From assembly GCA_944989445.1 (NCBI GenBank), contig CALYLW010000434.1:120001-184000 (forward strand): a stretch of DNA of 64,000 nucleotides, in the 5' to 3' direction. The position numbers were made by a program, and so were the translations under genes. Source of the stretch: Ampullaceana balthica (lineage: Eukaryota; Mollusca; Gastropoda; Lymnaeidae). Below, one piece after another: positions 22,926 through 33,640 of this stretch. The notes below the pieces were generated by a model, which worked only from the letters and a program-made list of their open reading frames with translations, was not told where the DNA came from and did no database searches. Position 1 is the first letter of the stretch. Every line of letters starts with the position of its first letter.

Positions 22926-22999
22926 TTCACGTACGTGGTTATGTAGTTGGACTTTCTAGTCCAACTTTATTCCCAAGTACGGTGGAGTCCGATCCCAAT

Positions 23000-24135
23000 T
23001 CAACCTTTTCCCACATATCTGAAGCAGCACCTCATGCTTAGGGCATTCCGTCCATTTGTGAAAATGGAATGTACCGTTTTCTCGTTCTTGACCACTAGGC
23101 GCAATCGGTTGGCGTAATCTTCGATCCGATTCAGATCGTCTTGCAGCCGGTTCTGCAATGTTGCAACGTCTTTTCCTGAACTCCATATAGCCAAATCACC
23201 AGCAAACATGGCATTCTGTGACTCGAGAATGCCTTGTTGGTCATAGACGTAGGCTAAGAACAATGTACAACTGAGGGCGGACCCCTGCGGAAGTCTGTCC
23301 TCCAGGCGCGCCTCGCTGTATAGGGCTTCTCCCACTCGGGTTTTGATCGTTCGGTCCGTGCTGTACATGTTTGCAGTAACACCTAACTGCTGCAACTTAT
23401 AAAGTAGCCCTCCACGCCATACCTTGTCGTATGCTTGCTTCAGATCGAAGAACACATCACCGGTGTGATTCCTCGACTGGAGTTCGTTTGTGATTGTCTG
23501 AATTAAACGAAGAGCCTGGTCCATCGGTTGGCATCCCTTTCGGAACCCACCTTTAGTCATTGGAATGCTTTTGGTCTTCTCGAGGAACCAGTAGAGCCGT
23601 GCGTTCACTAACCGTTCAGCTACTTTCTCCACACATGATGTGAGGGAAATTGGCCGGTAACTGGACGGATGTTCGCCTGGGTTCCCATCTTTGGGAATTT
23701 TGGCTATTGTGACCTTTTTCCACAGCTTCGGCAGCGTGCCTTTCGTCAAAGTTCTATTAATAAAACTCAACAGTTTTATTCAGCCTGACATTTCATTGTG
23801 AACTTTATCTGGACATGGTTTCCAGCTTGGCACTCATTGAGAGCTGTTTGCAATTCTTTCATTGTGAAGGGGGCCGAAAAAACCTTTAGTTGAGTGCCAT
23901 GCTTTGTCTCCTTGAGCCCTCCCTGCGCATTCGGTTGTTAGTTCAGCTAAAGTCAGATCTAGCGCCTTTCTTGTTTACCTGGGTGAAGTGTTTGTTCAGC
24001 ACTTGTGCGCGCTTTACTTCACTAGCCCTTTGGCCCTTTCGCGTCGCCAAAGAGTTGGGGTTCTTGGTTTTTCCTACGCCTGGTAGTGCGTCTATAAGCC
24101 GCCAAACTTTTCTCAGAGTAATGTTTCTTAAATTA
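23000..24135 (-). pseudogene. LINE ORF2: RT domain (catalytic motif FAGD)
   Basis: The frame at 23770-23000 (256 aa) begins at KLWKKVTIAKIPKDGNPGEH, then SYRPISLTSCVEKVAERLV (fingers), GFRKGCQPMDQAL, DVFFDLKQAYDKVWRGGLLY (motif A with its Asp), LPQGSALSCTLFLAYV (motif B) and MFAGDLAIWSSG at the motif C position. The second catalytic motif should be F/YADD; here the first Asp is Gly, so polymerisation should be lost. A further upstream piece at 24135-23943 (RKVWRLIDALPGVGKTKN) is the region before the RT, separated by stops. Downstream a frameshift near 22960 breaks the link to the thumb region. Confidence 0.8.
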
Positions 24136-24142
24136 CATAAAT

Positions 24143-25620
24143 CAGGGGCGTCAAATATTTTTGCATGGCGGGCCATATTCCATAAAGTGAAGATATGCGT
24201 GGGCCGGATTAAGAGAATAAACAAAAATGACATACGTTGAGAAGTTTTTATTGCACAATTTTAATGTGAAGGATGAAACTAAGATCTTGAATGCAGAAAA
24301 TAGGTGAGGTCTGGCTCAGTGCCACTAGTTTGATACGTATGATATCACACAGTTGAGAGTCACTTAGTCTCGTCCTCACACTGTTCTTGTTAAAATTCAG
24401 AACTAAGAATGTCGAGCCAAAAAAGTGAGCATTTTCTTAAGAAATGTTCGAATCTCTTGCAATTCGTCTTTATCCAGCTGACGGTAAAAGTCAGTGAGAG
24501 AAAGCAGTTGTTGTCTGCTGCGTCATTCAACATCACTTTCCAGCACAATGAGTTCCAGTTACAGATTACCTGGAGCATCATCAGGGTTCACAGAGAAAGG
24601 TGAAGAAAAAAACATGATTTCCTTTCAATAGATGCAAAGTCTCGAAGGCTTCTTTCAAATTCATCAGTCCTGGTTATGAAATCTGCAACTTACCTCTGAC
24701 TTTGTTCATTGCTCTTTCTTTCTGGGTAACCTATCATGATTTCCTGTAATGAGTCGAAATGTGTGATATTAGGCTGCTTTTCAGATAGTTGCCTTTGAAA
24801 TAGTTGCAGCTTCTTTCCAAAGGCCTGGTTATGTGAATATAATTGGCTTACCACTGAATTTGCCCTTGAAGATTTGTGTTGAGAAGGATTAGATGTCTTG
24901 TCACATTAACTAAAATTGCAAAATATGCAAGCCAATAGGATAAGATATTTATGGAATTGGTTGTTTGTTATTTCCCATGATAAATAGCACAGTTTCTTAT
25001 TTAAGTGTGTAGATTCTCTAAGATGATGTTCCCCGACTGAGCCATCTTACATCATTTTGATGCACAACATTTTCGTGTTCTCCCTGAATGTCAAGAAGAA
25101 ACTGCTGAAACTGTCGGTGAAACAGTGCTCTAAAGCTTTTATCAGTTGCTTAATGACACGATCACATCTAAGATCTTTGACACAAAGAACTTATTGGTCA
25201 AAGATGATCAAGTTAGGTTTAAAATATTGCCAGCCTCTTTGCTGAATGTGTTACAGACAATGATTGCAAGTCCACTGTGCTCATCAGCCATGGCAGGGGC
25301 ACCATTAGTAATAATTACAGAGATTTTTTTACATTGTAATTTAACATCACCAACAGCAGAATAAACAAAAGCAAATATATCAGTTCCCCTTGTTTGGTCT
25401 CTTAGAATAAAAGTCAAGTAGTGATAAACAATAAAACGTTATTTATTTTTGCCATCATTTGACTTATTCAAAACAGAACAAAAAGTCGACTTTTAAAAAT
25501 AAATATAATGTCGTTACAGAAATAATACGTCCGTTAAATCAATTATTTAAGATAAGGCGGTGGGCCAGATAAAATTTAAGCGCGGGCCATTTTTGGCCCG
25601 CGGGTGGGACCTTGGACACT
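24143..25620 (-). mobile_element. hAT element remnant (CAGGGG-type ends)
   Basis: The left terminus is CAGGGGCGTCAAATATTTTT. The right side carries GCGGGCCATTTTTGGCCCGC and then CTTGGACACTCC, the reverse of the widespread 'GGGTGTCCAA...GGCCCGCGGGCC' hAT-Charlie-type end; its last bases are degenerate. A transposase relic lies on the minus strand inside. No clear TSD. Confidence 0.7.
24380..25420 (-). pseudogene. hAT transposase pseudogene, GTF2IRD2-like
   Basis: The frame at 25417-25208 holds ISVIITNGAPAMADEHSGLA, matching the TDGAPAM/TTDGCPN region of this family. Near 24560-24370 other frames give LTDFYRQLDKDELQEIRTFL and then MLTFFGSTFL and VRTRLSDSQLCDIIRIKL, the C-terminal dimerisation domain. 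The expected CEQTFS core after FGST is deleted. Multiple frame breaks; non-functional. Confidence 0.7.
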
Positions 25621-26236
25621 CCAAACAAAAACCAATAAATAAAATCAATCTTTCTTTAACTCAAATCTGCTTAGAAATTCTATTGGCATGCGAAAGTAAT
25701 ATTTTAATATGTGTTGTCTTTTATAAAGTCATTTCCTATTTTAATGTATTCTTTTGTAAAACGTGCAATATTTGTATCAACAATTGTTGGTGCAAGAACT
25801 ATAAGGATAAGTAGGATACGTAGCATAAAAAAATTGTGCCATGATGAGGTTGCAATTTTTAATGATTTAAACCATAAGCACCAACAGAGTCAAACTTTTT
25901 ATGGACATTATTCCTAAACTAAGTGTAAATTTTGAACATTACCTGGTAAATATCCTACTGTACTGTTGTCAGATGCGCACGGTAGTGACAGCCACTTTTT
26001 CGATGTAAGTGACGTGTCTAAAGGAACGCGTTGCAACTACAAAACCCACGCCGAGTCTTGTCACCAGATTTCTGCATCTATTGTTAGATCAAAATATTAC
26101 AGCAATGGAAACTAAAACTACATTCATGAATGTCTCTTCATTTTTAAGATACACGTCACGAAGTTATAAATACAATGGGCCTTATCTTATCATCTGTGCC
26201 TATGTTTGCTATAATCACCAAATATTCGCGTAACAC
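25621..26236. other. Unassigned stretch before hAT
   Basis: AT-rich. Short frames such as 26009-26233 show no known domain. Its last eight bases, CGTAACAC, are the left target duplication of the next element. Confidence 0.35.
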
Positions 26237-26696
26237 CAGAGGTTCCCCACCCCGTGCCCGCGGGCACCATGGCGCCCGCGTAACGATTCGTATGTTCCCG
26301 CCACTATTCGACAGAGACAGAATGTTTTCATAAACATTAATTAAAAATTTGAATTATTTTTATTTATTTGTTAGAGTTTTAATATTTGTGAGTGCCTAGG
26401 TTTATTAAATACGTTCTTATGTTTGCGATATTCCTTCAGAAAAATTTTTAACAGGCTAAAAGCGAGGTGCGTAATCTATTATCTTAATAATCGATAATAT
26501 ATTATGATTGTGGGGATAGTTATAGTACTTGTTATAATACATTTATGCATATAATGTAGTACAGACTTGCGCTATAACTTTGATATTATATTGTAATTCA
26601 ATTACTATTCATTTTTTAATTTTTTTTAGCCCTAAAATGAGTGGATCGAGTAAAAGGCAGAGAACCTATAATTTGAACACTGACTTGTTTCCTTAA

Positions 26697-26982
26697 GGGG
26701 CCGTCCATAAAGTATGTCACGCTCCAGAGGGGGGAGGGGGTGTAAGAAAGTGTGACAGTTTGTGACAGGTGGGAGGGGGGGTCCGGCCATGTGTGACGTC
26801 ACGGTGTTTCATATTAAATTTTAATTATTTTGTTAATAAAAAACAACATTTTTGTTCGAAAGTGTGACGTACTTTAAAAAAAGGGGGGGGGGTGGTTTTC
26901 CGAGATTTGTGACAGTTTGTGACAGGGGGGGGGAGAGTTAAAAATGGTCAAAAATAGCGTGACGTACTTTATGGACGGTCCC
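26697..26982. mobile_element. MITE-P, complete copy (286 bp)
   Basis: The termini are GGGGCCGTCCATAAAGTATG and, reverse-complemented from the right, GGGACCGTCCATAAAGTACG, about 27 bp of inverted repeat. It is preceded by TTAA and followed by TAAT; a 3-bp TAA duplication would fit a PIF/Harbinger-type origin. The interior is G-rich with GTGACAGTTTGTGACAG words in both halves. It interrupts the transposase N-terminus of the host hAT. Confidence 0.85.
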
Positions 26983-27596
26983 TAATTTGAAAAATAAAAT
27001 GCTTTTGTTTATTGTGTGGTAGTAGCATTTCAGTGCCGAAAAAACATTATGTTGAACGACACTTTCAGATAATTCATGCCACTTTTGATGTGAATTATCC
27101 GCTTAAATCTGAGGTAAGAAAGACAAACTATTTCAACTAAAATCAAGTCTAACTGCACAACAGACTGTTTTCACTAGACATTCGGGAAATTCTAAAAAGG
27201 CAACCATTGATTCTTTCAAAATTTCTCACACTGCACGCAAAAAAGAAGAAACATTTCATTGATGTTGAGTTGTTTAATGAGCTAATTTTGACTGGTGCCG
27301 ATTCTTTGTTTGATGAACTTTCTAACAAACGTGAGATTGTCTCAGCAATACAAGACTTACATTTGTCAAATAACACCGTCACAAGAGAATACATGCAATT
27401 TCAACAGACATAAAAACTCAGTTAAAGACTGACTTGGAAATATGTGACTGGTTCTCACTACAATTCGACGAGTCAACAGATATATCAGACACCGCACAGT
27501 TATGGTGAGAATGGTATTTAGTAACTTCACAGTAAAAGAGGATATGTTGCAAATATTACATATGAAAGGACAGACAAAGGGTGAGGATATTTATAA

Positions 27597-28190
27597 TACA
27601 CTAGATACCCCGCGGCGTAGCATGCGCCGCAGATTTGCTCATGGAGAGTGCAAAGAAAATGGATAAAGAACGGACACAAACTACAGCACGAAGAAATCAA
27701 AACAACGCGAGTGAACGTCGGTTTTAGGGGGGGGGGACTGCCGACTCATTGTTGGTTTCGAGACATTTGCACTGTGGTTATCTACCTGCCCACCACCCTT
27801 TACCACATTACCTTGCTTACCATAAATTGTGATTGGCCGGCCCTAGCGAGGGTCAGCCATGTTGGAAATAAAGGGTAAAAGAACGGGCACAAACAGACAT
27901 TTTTCAAAATTAAAAAAAACACAATGTTTTCGCTGGGGCTTGAACACAGGAGCTTCCCCGTATAAGGCGGACGTGATAACCAGTACACTACGAATCTCAC
28001 GTTATTCTGTGAAGGAACAATGCAAGTGAACGCAAGGACTATTGTTGGTCTCAAGACATTGGTCAACCCCAGCGAGGGTCATTCTTCATGCACATACTCG
28101 CTTTGGTGATGGGGGCGGGAGGAGGGTTAGAGTGTCGGCGTGGGTGCGTGGTGTCCCGCATGGTTGGATGACGTAAAGAATTATATCTTG
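27597..28190. repeat. Rep-C copy 2
   Basis: It starts CTAGATACCCCGCGGCGTAG and follows the same word order as 1755-2057, up to the CAGCGAGGGTCATTCTTCAT region. A block of about 200 bp at 27862-28060, absent from copy 1, contains a reverse-strand tRNA-like sequence. A partial duplication of the GCGAGGGTCA word on both sides of that block suggests it was inserted or duplicated. Confidence 0.7.
27930..28003 (-). repeat. tRNA-like sequence (SINE head or tRNA pseudogene)
   Basis: On the minus strand the sequence has TCGTAGTGTACTGGTTATCA, a near-perfect A-box/D-arm as in tRNA-Val-like genes, and GTGTTCAAGCCCC as T-arm/B box. The anticodon arm reads TCCGC CTTATAC GGGGA with a G-G mismatch, so folding is imperfect. 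No 3' poly-A or terminator run is evident. A working tRNA is unlikely; a tRNA-derived SINE piece is the better call. Confidence 0.6.
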
Positions 28191-28542
28191 AGACATTCAG
28201 AACACACGCCAAGTCAATAAATATGCCTCTGCACAAGCTGTCTTCGATACCACCGTTAGGGGCACCAGATGGTAGGTAATAACAAAGGATTTATTGACCT
28301 CTGCAATAAGGATGAATCATTTTCAAACTGTATGTCCTATCACTGTATTATCCCCCAGGAATCTCTGTGTTGTAAAATATTGACATTTGAACACGTTATG
28401 AAAATAGTTACAAAAATAATCAATTATATTCGAGCAGCTCCTTTGCAACATCGACTTTTCAAGGCCCTGTTAGAAGATACTGAAGATAAAGAACATGGCC
28501 TTATTCTGCATACTGAAGTACGTTGGCTTCATAAACGATAAT

Positions 28543-28872
28543 AAAATGAACAAAAAAACTTTTTTTAAAAAGATGAGGCCCAGCTGCAGTGAGGAATGTA
28601 GAATCTCGCATGAAAAAGCAGAAAATATTTATTTTAGTCACAAACTAAGTAGTCACACAGGGGGACTCAGAACTTTTGTGTTAGTTGATCAAATTTTATA
28701 TCTCACATTCGATCACAATAAATATCAATACAACTTCTGAGTTCTGAGTCCCCCTGTGTGACTACTTAGTTTGTGACTAAAAAAATATTTTCTGCTTTTT
28801 CGTGCGAGATTATACATTCCTCACTGCAGCTGGGCCTCATCTTTTTTTTTAAAAGTTTTGTTGTTCATTTTA
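28543..28872. repeat. Large inverted repeat (hairpin)
   Basis: The arms at 28543-28673 and 28737-28872 mirror each other with few mismatches (for example GATGAGGCCCAGCTGCAGTG against CACTGCAGCTGGGCCTCATC). The loop is about 65 bp. It begins right after the HTEVRWLHKR segment of the hAT transposase, so it is either a foldback insertion or a local inverted duplication. Confidence 0.85.
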
Positions 28873-28974
28873 TTTTCTATTTTTACGCGTTAACAAAAGA
28901 TTATTCAAACTTAATTTCATTCATTAAAATTTAAACTCTTTAAACAACCCCGTAAAAACAAATTTTTTGACTAT

Positions 28975-29335
28975 AAATCCCTTATATATGAGACATAACT
29001 AAAAAGTATTGATCATGCTTAAACGCGACAAATATTTACAGACTGAGATTGCCTTAAATCCCCTTTGTTGTAAAACGGAGGGGGTAGGGAAAAGTTTGGT
29101 CACGGATGGATGAACTTAACTCAGCGCGACGCGTAAAATGTCAACAAAAGCTGGCCGCTACATATAGAGATAAACTAAAAAAGCATTAATTTAATTACGT
29201 TACATTCGATCGATCTGAAAATTTAATAGCTTAATCCTCCCCATAAACCAAACCTGCTGTGAAAATTTCAGCACTCTAGCAAGTCAGAAAACGTGTTTAC
29301 GAGCGTTCTGAAAAAGTTGACGACATATACAGATC
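28975..29335 (+). mobile_element. Rep-A copy 2
   Basis: The lead CCCCGTAAAAACAAATTTTT then ATAAATCCCTTATATATGAGACATAACTA is well kept. The middle has GGTAGGGAAAAGTTTGGTCAC and TTCGATCGATCTGAAAATTT. The right end is degenerate. It sits inside the hAT at 26237-30397. Confidence 0.75.
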
Positions 29336-30397
29336 CGGAATCGTTCACAAATTAATAGGATATGGGGCCTCAAAAAAAGGAAAATTATGATGAACTACCT
29401 GACTCTCGCTGGCTGATTGAATTGGGATTTCTCACAGACATCATGAAAAAGTTGAATTCTTTAAATTTGTAGTTGCAGGGGAATTTAAGACAAAAGCATA
29501 GCTGAAATGATAAGCTCTGTAAAGTCATTTAAAGCTAAATTCGATTTGTTGATATCACATCTGCAGATTAATTCTCTCGTGCATTTGCCACATATAAAGA
29601 AAATGCTAGGTAACAATGAATTAAACAGGTACTTATTTATTAAGAATCTTCAAGTGTTAAAAAAACAGTTTGAAGATAGATTTTTGCAGTTACACATATC
29701 GAGCCAATTGTTTCCTTCTGTACCAATCCTTTTACTTGCCAAATAAATGTAATTGAAATGACCGCATGTATTGCAGATTTTGTTCAAGGTAAGACAGGAG
29801 AATTAGTTAGAAATTTTGGAACTTACGAATGATATTTTGCTAAAATCCTTAATATCAGAGGACTTTTGGAATACAGTGGACACAGAAAAGTTCTTATTTT
29901 TGAAAAAGCTACATATAAAATTGAATCATTTTCGGTTCGACATATTTATGCGAATCATTGTTTTCCAACATGAACTTAATAAAATCAAGATATAGATCTC
30001 GACTCACCGATGAGCATCGTTATGATTGTTTGCTAATAGGATTATCGTCATTCTCTCCTAATTATGAGACACTGTCCAATGATATGCAATGCCAAATATT
30101 ACATTGACATAATGATATTATATTTTTTAAAGAAATATTTTCTTTGAATTTGTGTTTTTGTTTACTTTGTTTACGTTTTGAAATGCATTTCTCTGTGTGT
30201 ATGCAATTTGAATAATAATTGTATTATTGTGAAACATTTTTGTTTATTATTTAATAATAAATTATGAATATAAGAAAATAAATTATGGGAAAATGAGAAG
30301 TTATGGAAGGAGTTCGTCGATTAAAAATATGTGGTGCCCGCCACCCTACCGATATTTTAGAATGTGCTCTAGAGTACAAAAAGGTTGGGAACCCCTG

Positions 30398-30899
30398 CGT
30401 TACACGGCTGTGAGTTTTTTAAACTTCCCGCGTTGAAGCGACTTATCCGATGGGTTAACGGTTGTTCCTTTTGTCCTCAAACTTCGTTTTAATGGAAGGT
30501 AGATAAAAAAATTAATGTCAAGTCGGCCTGATATCATTCCTCAGAGTTGAGGTACTTTTTTCTGCCTAGTTTATCTAACTAAGAAAGGATAACACTGGTT
30601 GAAGCTACTTGGTTTAGATTTTTATAGGTTTAGTGTGTTTACATTCTTTTAAACTTATGTTTTACTTTGTGCGCGGAGTTTTAACTTGTTTTCAAGACTG
30701 ATCAGGCGTTAGAGAAATGTAAAATTACATATTTATTTGATGGGAATAAATTTAGTGATCTTTTTAAATAGAATATTTCCTCAAAACTAGAAGTAGCGTA
30801 CTAGGGGAAATGTATCACTAACTTTATCAGTACGGCTTCCATGTACATAAAATCTGCTAAAGAGAAGACTTCAATTTATTGTTCTTATAGATGTAGGCC
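30398..30899. other. Unassigned spacer between two hAT elements
   Basis: No feature beyond the two target duplications at its ends (CGTTACAC at the left, TGTAGGCC at the right). Confidence 0.4.
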
Positions 30900-32720
30900 C
30901 AGCGGCGTAGCGTGGGTATGTGCCACCCGGGGCAGAACCCGGGTTTGCCCCCCCCCCTTTTTTTCAGGAAAAAAATATGTTGATGCTATAATGAAAAACA
31001 AGTTGGATTGGAAATTAATAATAAGGCACAATAATTTTTTTATATTAAAAATAAATAGAAGTGCTGTCATTTCTTGATTAAAATTGAAGTTTTCTGTTTT
31101 ATGGGGTAAAATAGTCCTTTTTGACAATTTCATGTGAGATACTTTAATACTCTAATACACTAATTTAAAGACAAAATGTCAAAGTCTGGTAGATTAGATT
31201 AGCTTGTGTCCGAAAATCATATCTGTTTACAGAAATGTGTAGCTCCCTAACCTCACACGAATTTCTATAGTATAACCTCATCTTGTTAATAATACAACTT
31301 TTCCCCTCAGCTTGTTTGTTTTTTTACATTATATGACTATATATATTGGCTAAGATGGCCAAAAAATGTTCTTTCTCTTACTTTGACTGGAAGATTCAAT
31401 TAAAATAAAAAAGTCTGCACATAAAAGTTTAGAAAAAGTAGAAAGTCAAAGCATTCTTTTAAGTATTCAAATATTTTCTGTGTGAGTAGATTCTGCAAAG
31501 CATTTATCAGCACTGTACGTTGATAAATAATTTCGGATATCACTGACTTGTTAAAATATATGGTTCCAGAAAGTACATGTTCACAAATGTCACCAAAAAA
31601 AAAGAAAGAAAAAAAGGTTTCATTGTGTTTAGCAATGTTCCTGCCTCCATTCGTGTTTTTAGTTGTTCGTCTGCCTGTCAGATTTTCCTAGCTTTCAAAA
31701 TATCCCCAAAATAGCTCCTTGATTTATATTCACTAATTTTTACCCTGAAGTCTGTTTAATACCTTGCATGTAGCAGCAATTAGATTTTCTTCCATTGGTG
31801 TGTGAACATGTAAAAGAATGCGTAGCAACGTTCTAGGGTATCAAAATAGTTTTTGGTGTTAATTGTTTAACTTGGAAAAGTTACTGTTAATATGTTGGAC
31901 ACACTCAATCTCGATGCACTTATAGTAATCTGAAATTTTCATCATACGTAGGGCTATTTATTTAAATCAATTAAGTCCATGTATGTCTTTGAAATGTTAT
32001 TGGTTGTTTTGAGAATGTAACGGATACAGCGATTGTCGCTTTAACAAGATGAGCAGCTGACAAACTTGAATCAATTATAGGTACCAGCACGTAAGTGTCA
32101 TGTTTTCATACTACTTCAGCCCCTTGGTTATTTAGTTCATTAGCATTGATATAATAGAATTTGAAGTATTGGAATTAGAAACGTTCACTCATTTTAATAT
32201 AGTTCCTTCGTTTATTTTTTTAATTTGTACCTTAGCTTTTCTCTTATTTATGAAACACTATTTTAAATCTTTTCATTTTTTATAAGCCAATTAACAACGA
32301 GGAATTTTCCGCCCCAAACAAAGTGACGCCCCGAGCTCGATTGGCTCTTATTTGATATTGATTGAAGTAAATTTTGCTTTTAAAACATGAGCAGCTGTAA
32401 AATTTGAAGAATCAATTAAAGTTACAATGAGTGTCACAATTTCATAATCTCTTAGTTTTTCAGCAGAGTAAGGCAGTATAATAAGAATTTATGTCTTATA
32501 TGGAGTTTGAAGTTTTAGCAGTTCAAACGTTTACACATTTTACTATTTTTTCTTTATTTCTTTTATCAATTGTTTATATAGTTTTTATTTTATTTTCATG
32601 AAAATATCCACTTTCTTATAATTTTTTCTTTGAAGCTAATTAATGACGAGAAATTTGCCGCCCCTAACATAGTGCCGCCAGGGGCTTTCGCCCCCTTGCC
32701 TCCCTCTCACTTCGCCACTG
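30900..32720. mobile_element. Non-autonomous hAT, 1821 bp
   Basis: The left end is CAGCGGCGTAGCGTGGGTAT. The right end, reverse-complemented, is CAGTGGCGAAGTGAGAGG. The flanks TGTAGGCC (30892-30899) and TTTAGGCC (32721-32728) agree at 7 of 8 positions. Two internal 'GACGAGGAATTTTCCGCCCC'-type blocks (about 32298 and 32647) are related. No transposase reading frame is recognisable. Confidence 0.85.
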
Positions 32721-32789
32721 TTTAGGCCTACATAGTTACATAAGTATGAGAATACACATTCTATTTAAGGATTTAATACGTTTCATTGC

Positions 32790-33640
32790 CATGTCCACTC
32801 ACGATTTCCATCTACTCCACTGGAAGTCCAGTGACGTTACCGCTGCAGAGTCTCGCCATTTCAAGTGGAGTAGATATAATCTTGTGTTTACTACTAGACA
32901 TGTCAGTTGCTATCTTCCAAATGCGACTGCTTACCTCATCTTCAATTGAGAGGGTGCTCGAGATGTTCGATCCCAGGTATGTAAAACTGAAAAAAACGTC
33001 CAGGTCACAGTTGTCAATGGTAATGGTGGGAAGTGAGTTAGCGTTCTGTGCCATAATGTTCATTTTCTTAATGCTAATCGTCAGGCGAGACTCTTTGCAG
33101 GCAGCAGAGAAGCTGGACACAAGGCTTTGCAGGCCATCAGCTGTGTGATATATTAAGGAGGCGTCGTCTGCAAAGACGAGCTCACGTAGCAAGACCTTTC
33201 TTATTTTGGTCTTAGCCCTAAGTCGGGCAATATTGAATTATCTCCCGTTAGCTCTAGTGTAGATGTATATCCTCTTACTGTTGTTCTTAAAGACATACTG
33301 GAGTAAAAATGAGAAGAAGATTGCAATTAGAGTAGGTGAAGCAAATGTTATGGCTAGACTGAATAAAAGAGTCTGGTCCAACGCTAGGTTCAATCCAAAC
33401 TAAGCTGCAGGTATACCAGGCCTGCGTACTGAGCACAATCTTTTATGGATGCGAGTCTTGGACCATTTACACCAGGCATTAAAGGAAGGTCAATGGCTTC
33501 CATCTCAGATGCCTGCACCGCATTCTTGACATCAAACGGCAAGAGAAAGACCCCAACTCAGAGGTTCTGGCTGAAGAGACTGACACTCGAGGATTAGTCT
33601 CATCAGTCTCACTAAGAGTTGCAATATACAAGATAAAACT
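32790..33640. mobile_element. LINE fragment with internal inversion
   Basis: The minus-strand part (33192-32812, 126 aa) is the catalytic end of an RT: RELVFADDASLIYH, then KKMNIMAQNANSLPTITIDN, FFSFTYLGSNISS and EDEVSSRIWKIATDMS. The plus-strand part (about 33303-33640) begins KKIAIRVGEANVMARLNKRV, continues TKLQVYQACVLSTIFYGCES across a frame change, and ends DPNSEVLAEETDTRG. The second part is the natural continuation of the first but on the other strand. The FADD motif is intact; the clade looks close to RTE/CR1-type RTs and is not settled. Confidence 0.75.

Larger units (their letters stand above)
20766..24133 (-). mobile_element. I-clade-like LINE, 5'-truncated
   Basis: The minus strand carries, in order, part of the RT domain, a thumb/connection region, RNase H, a C-terminal CCHC-like knuckle and a 3' region ending at the CTTCCACATGTAGG terminus. 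The same 3' region recurs at 52341-53060 and 50590-50825, which fixes the 3' end at about 20766. The RT-plus-RNase H order is that of the I/Nimbus group. The 5' end meets a hAT at 24143; ORF1 and most of the endonuclease are absent. Frameshifts and a changed catalytic motif make it inactive. Confidence 0.8.
26633..30085 (+). pseudogene. hAT transposase pseudogene, split by four insertions
   Basis: The N-terminus KMSGSSKRQRTYNLN starts at about 26633 and is cut by the MITE at 26697. After it come QPLILSKFLTLHAKKKK and DELSNKREIVSAIQDLHLSN (27170-27410), a DESTDIS-like catalytic piece (about 27460), a block at 28269-28541 (90 aa) with NDESF-like CNKDESFSNCMSYHCIIPQE and HTEVRWLHKR, the insertion-domain piece 29507-29746, and a C-terminal remnant near 29930-30090. 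The order and motifs match GTF2IRD2/EPM2AIP1-like hAT transposases. No product is expected. Confidence 0.8.
26237..30397 (+). mobile_element. hAT transposon, 4.16 kb, with nested insertions
   Basis: The ends are CAGAGGTTCCCCACC and GGTTGGGAACCCCTG. The flanks are CGTAACAC (26229-26236) and CGTTACAC (30398-30405), a 7/8 target duplication. Inside lie transposase pieces on the plus strand, a MITE-P (26697-26982), a Rep-C copy (27597-28190) with a tRNA-like insert, a large hairpin (28543-28872) and a Rep-A copy (about 28975-29335). Without these guests the element would be about 2.5 kb, typical for hAT. Confidence 0.88.
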
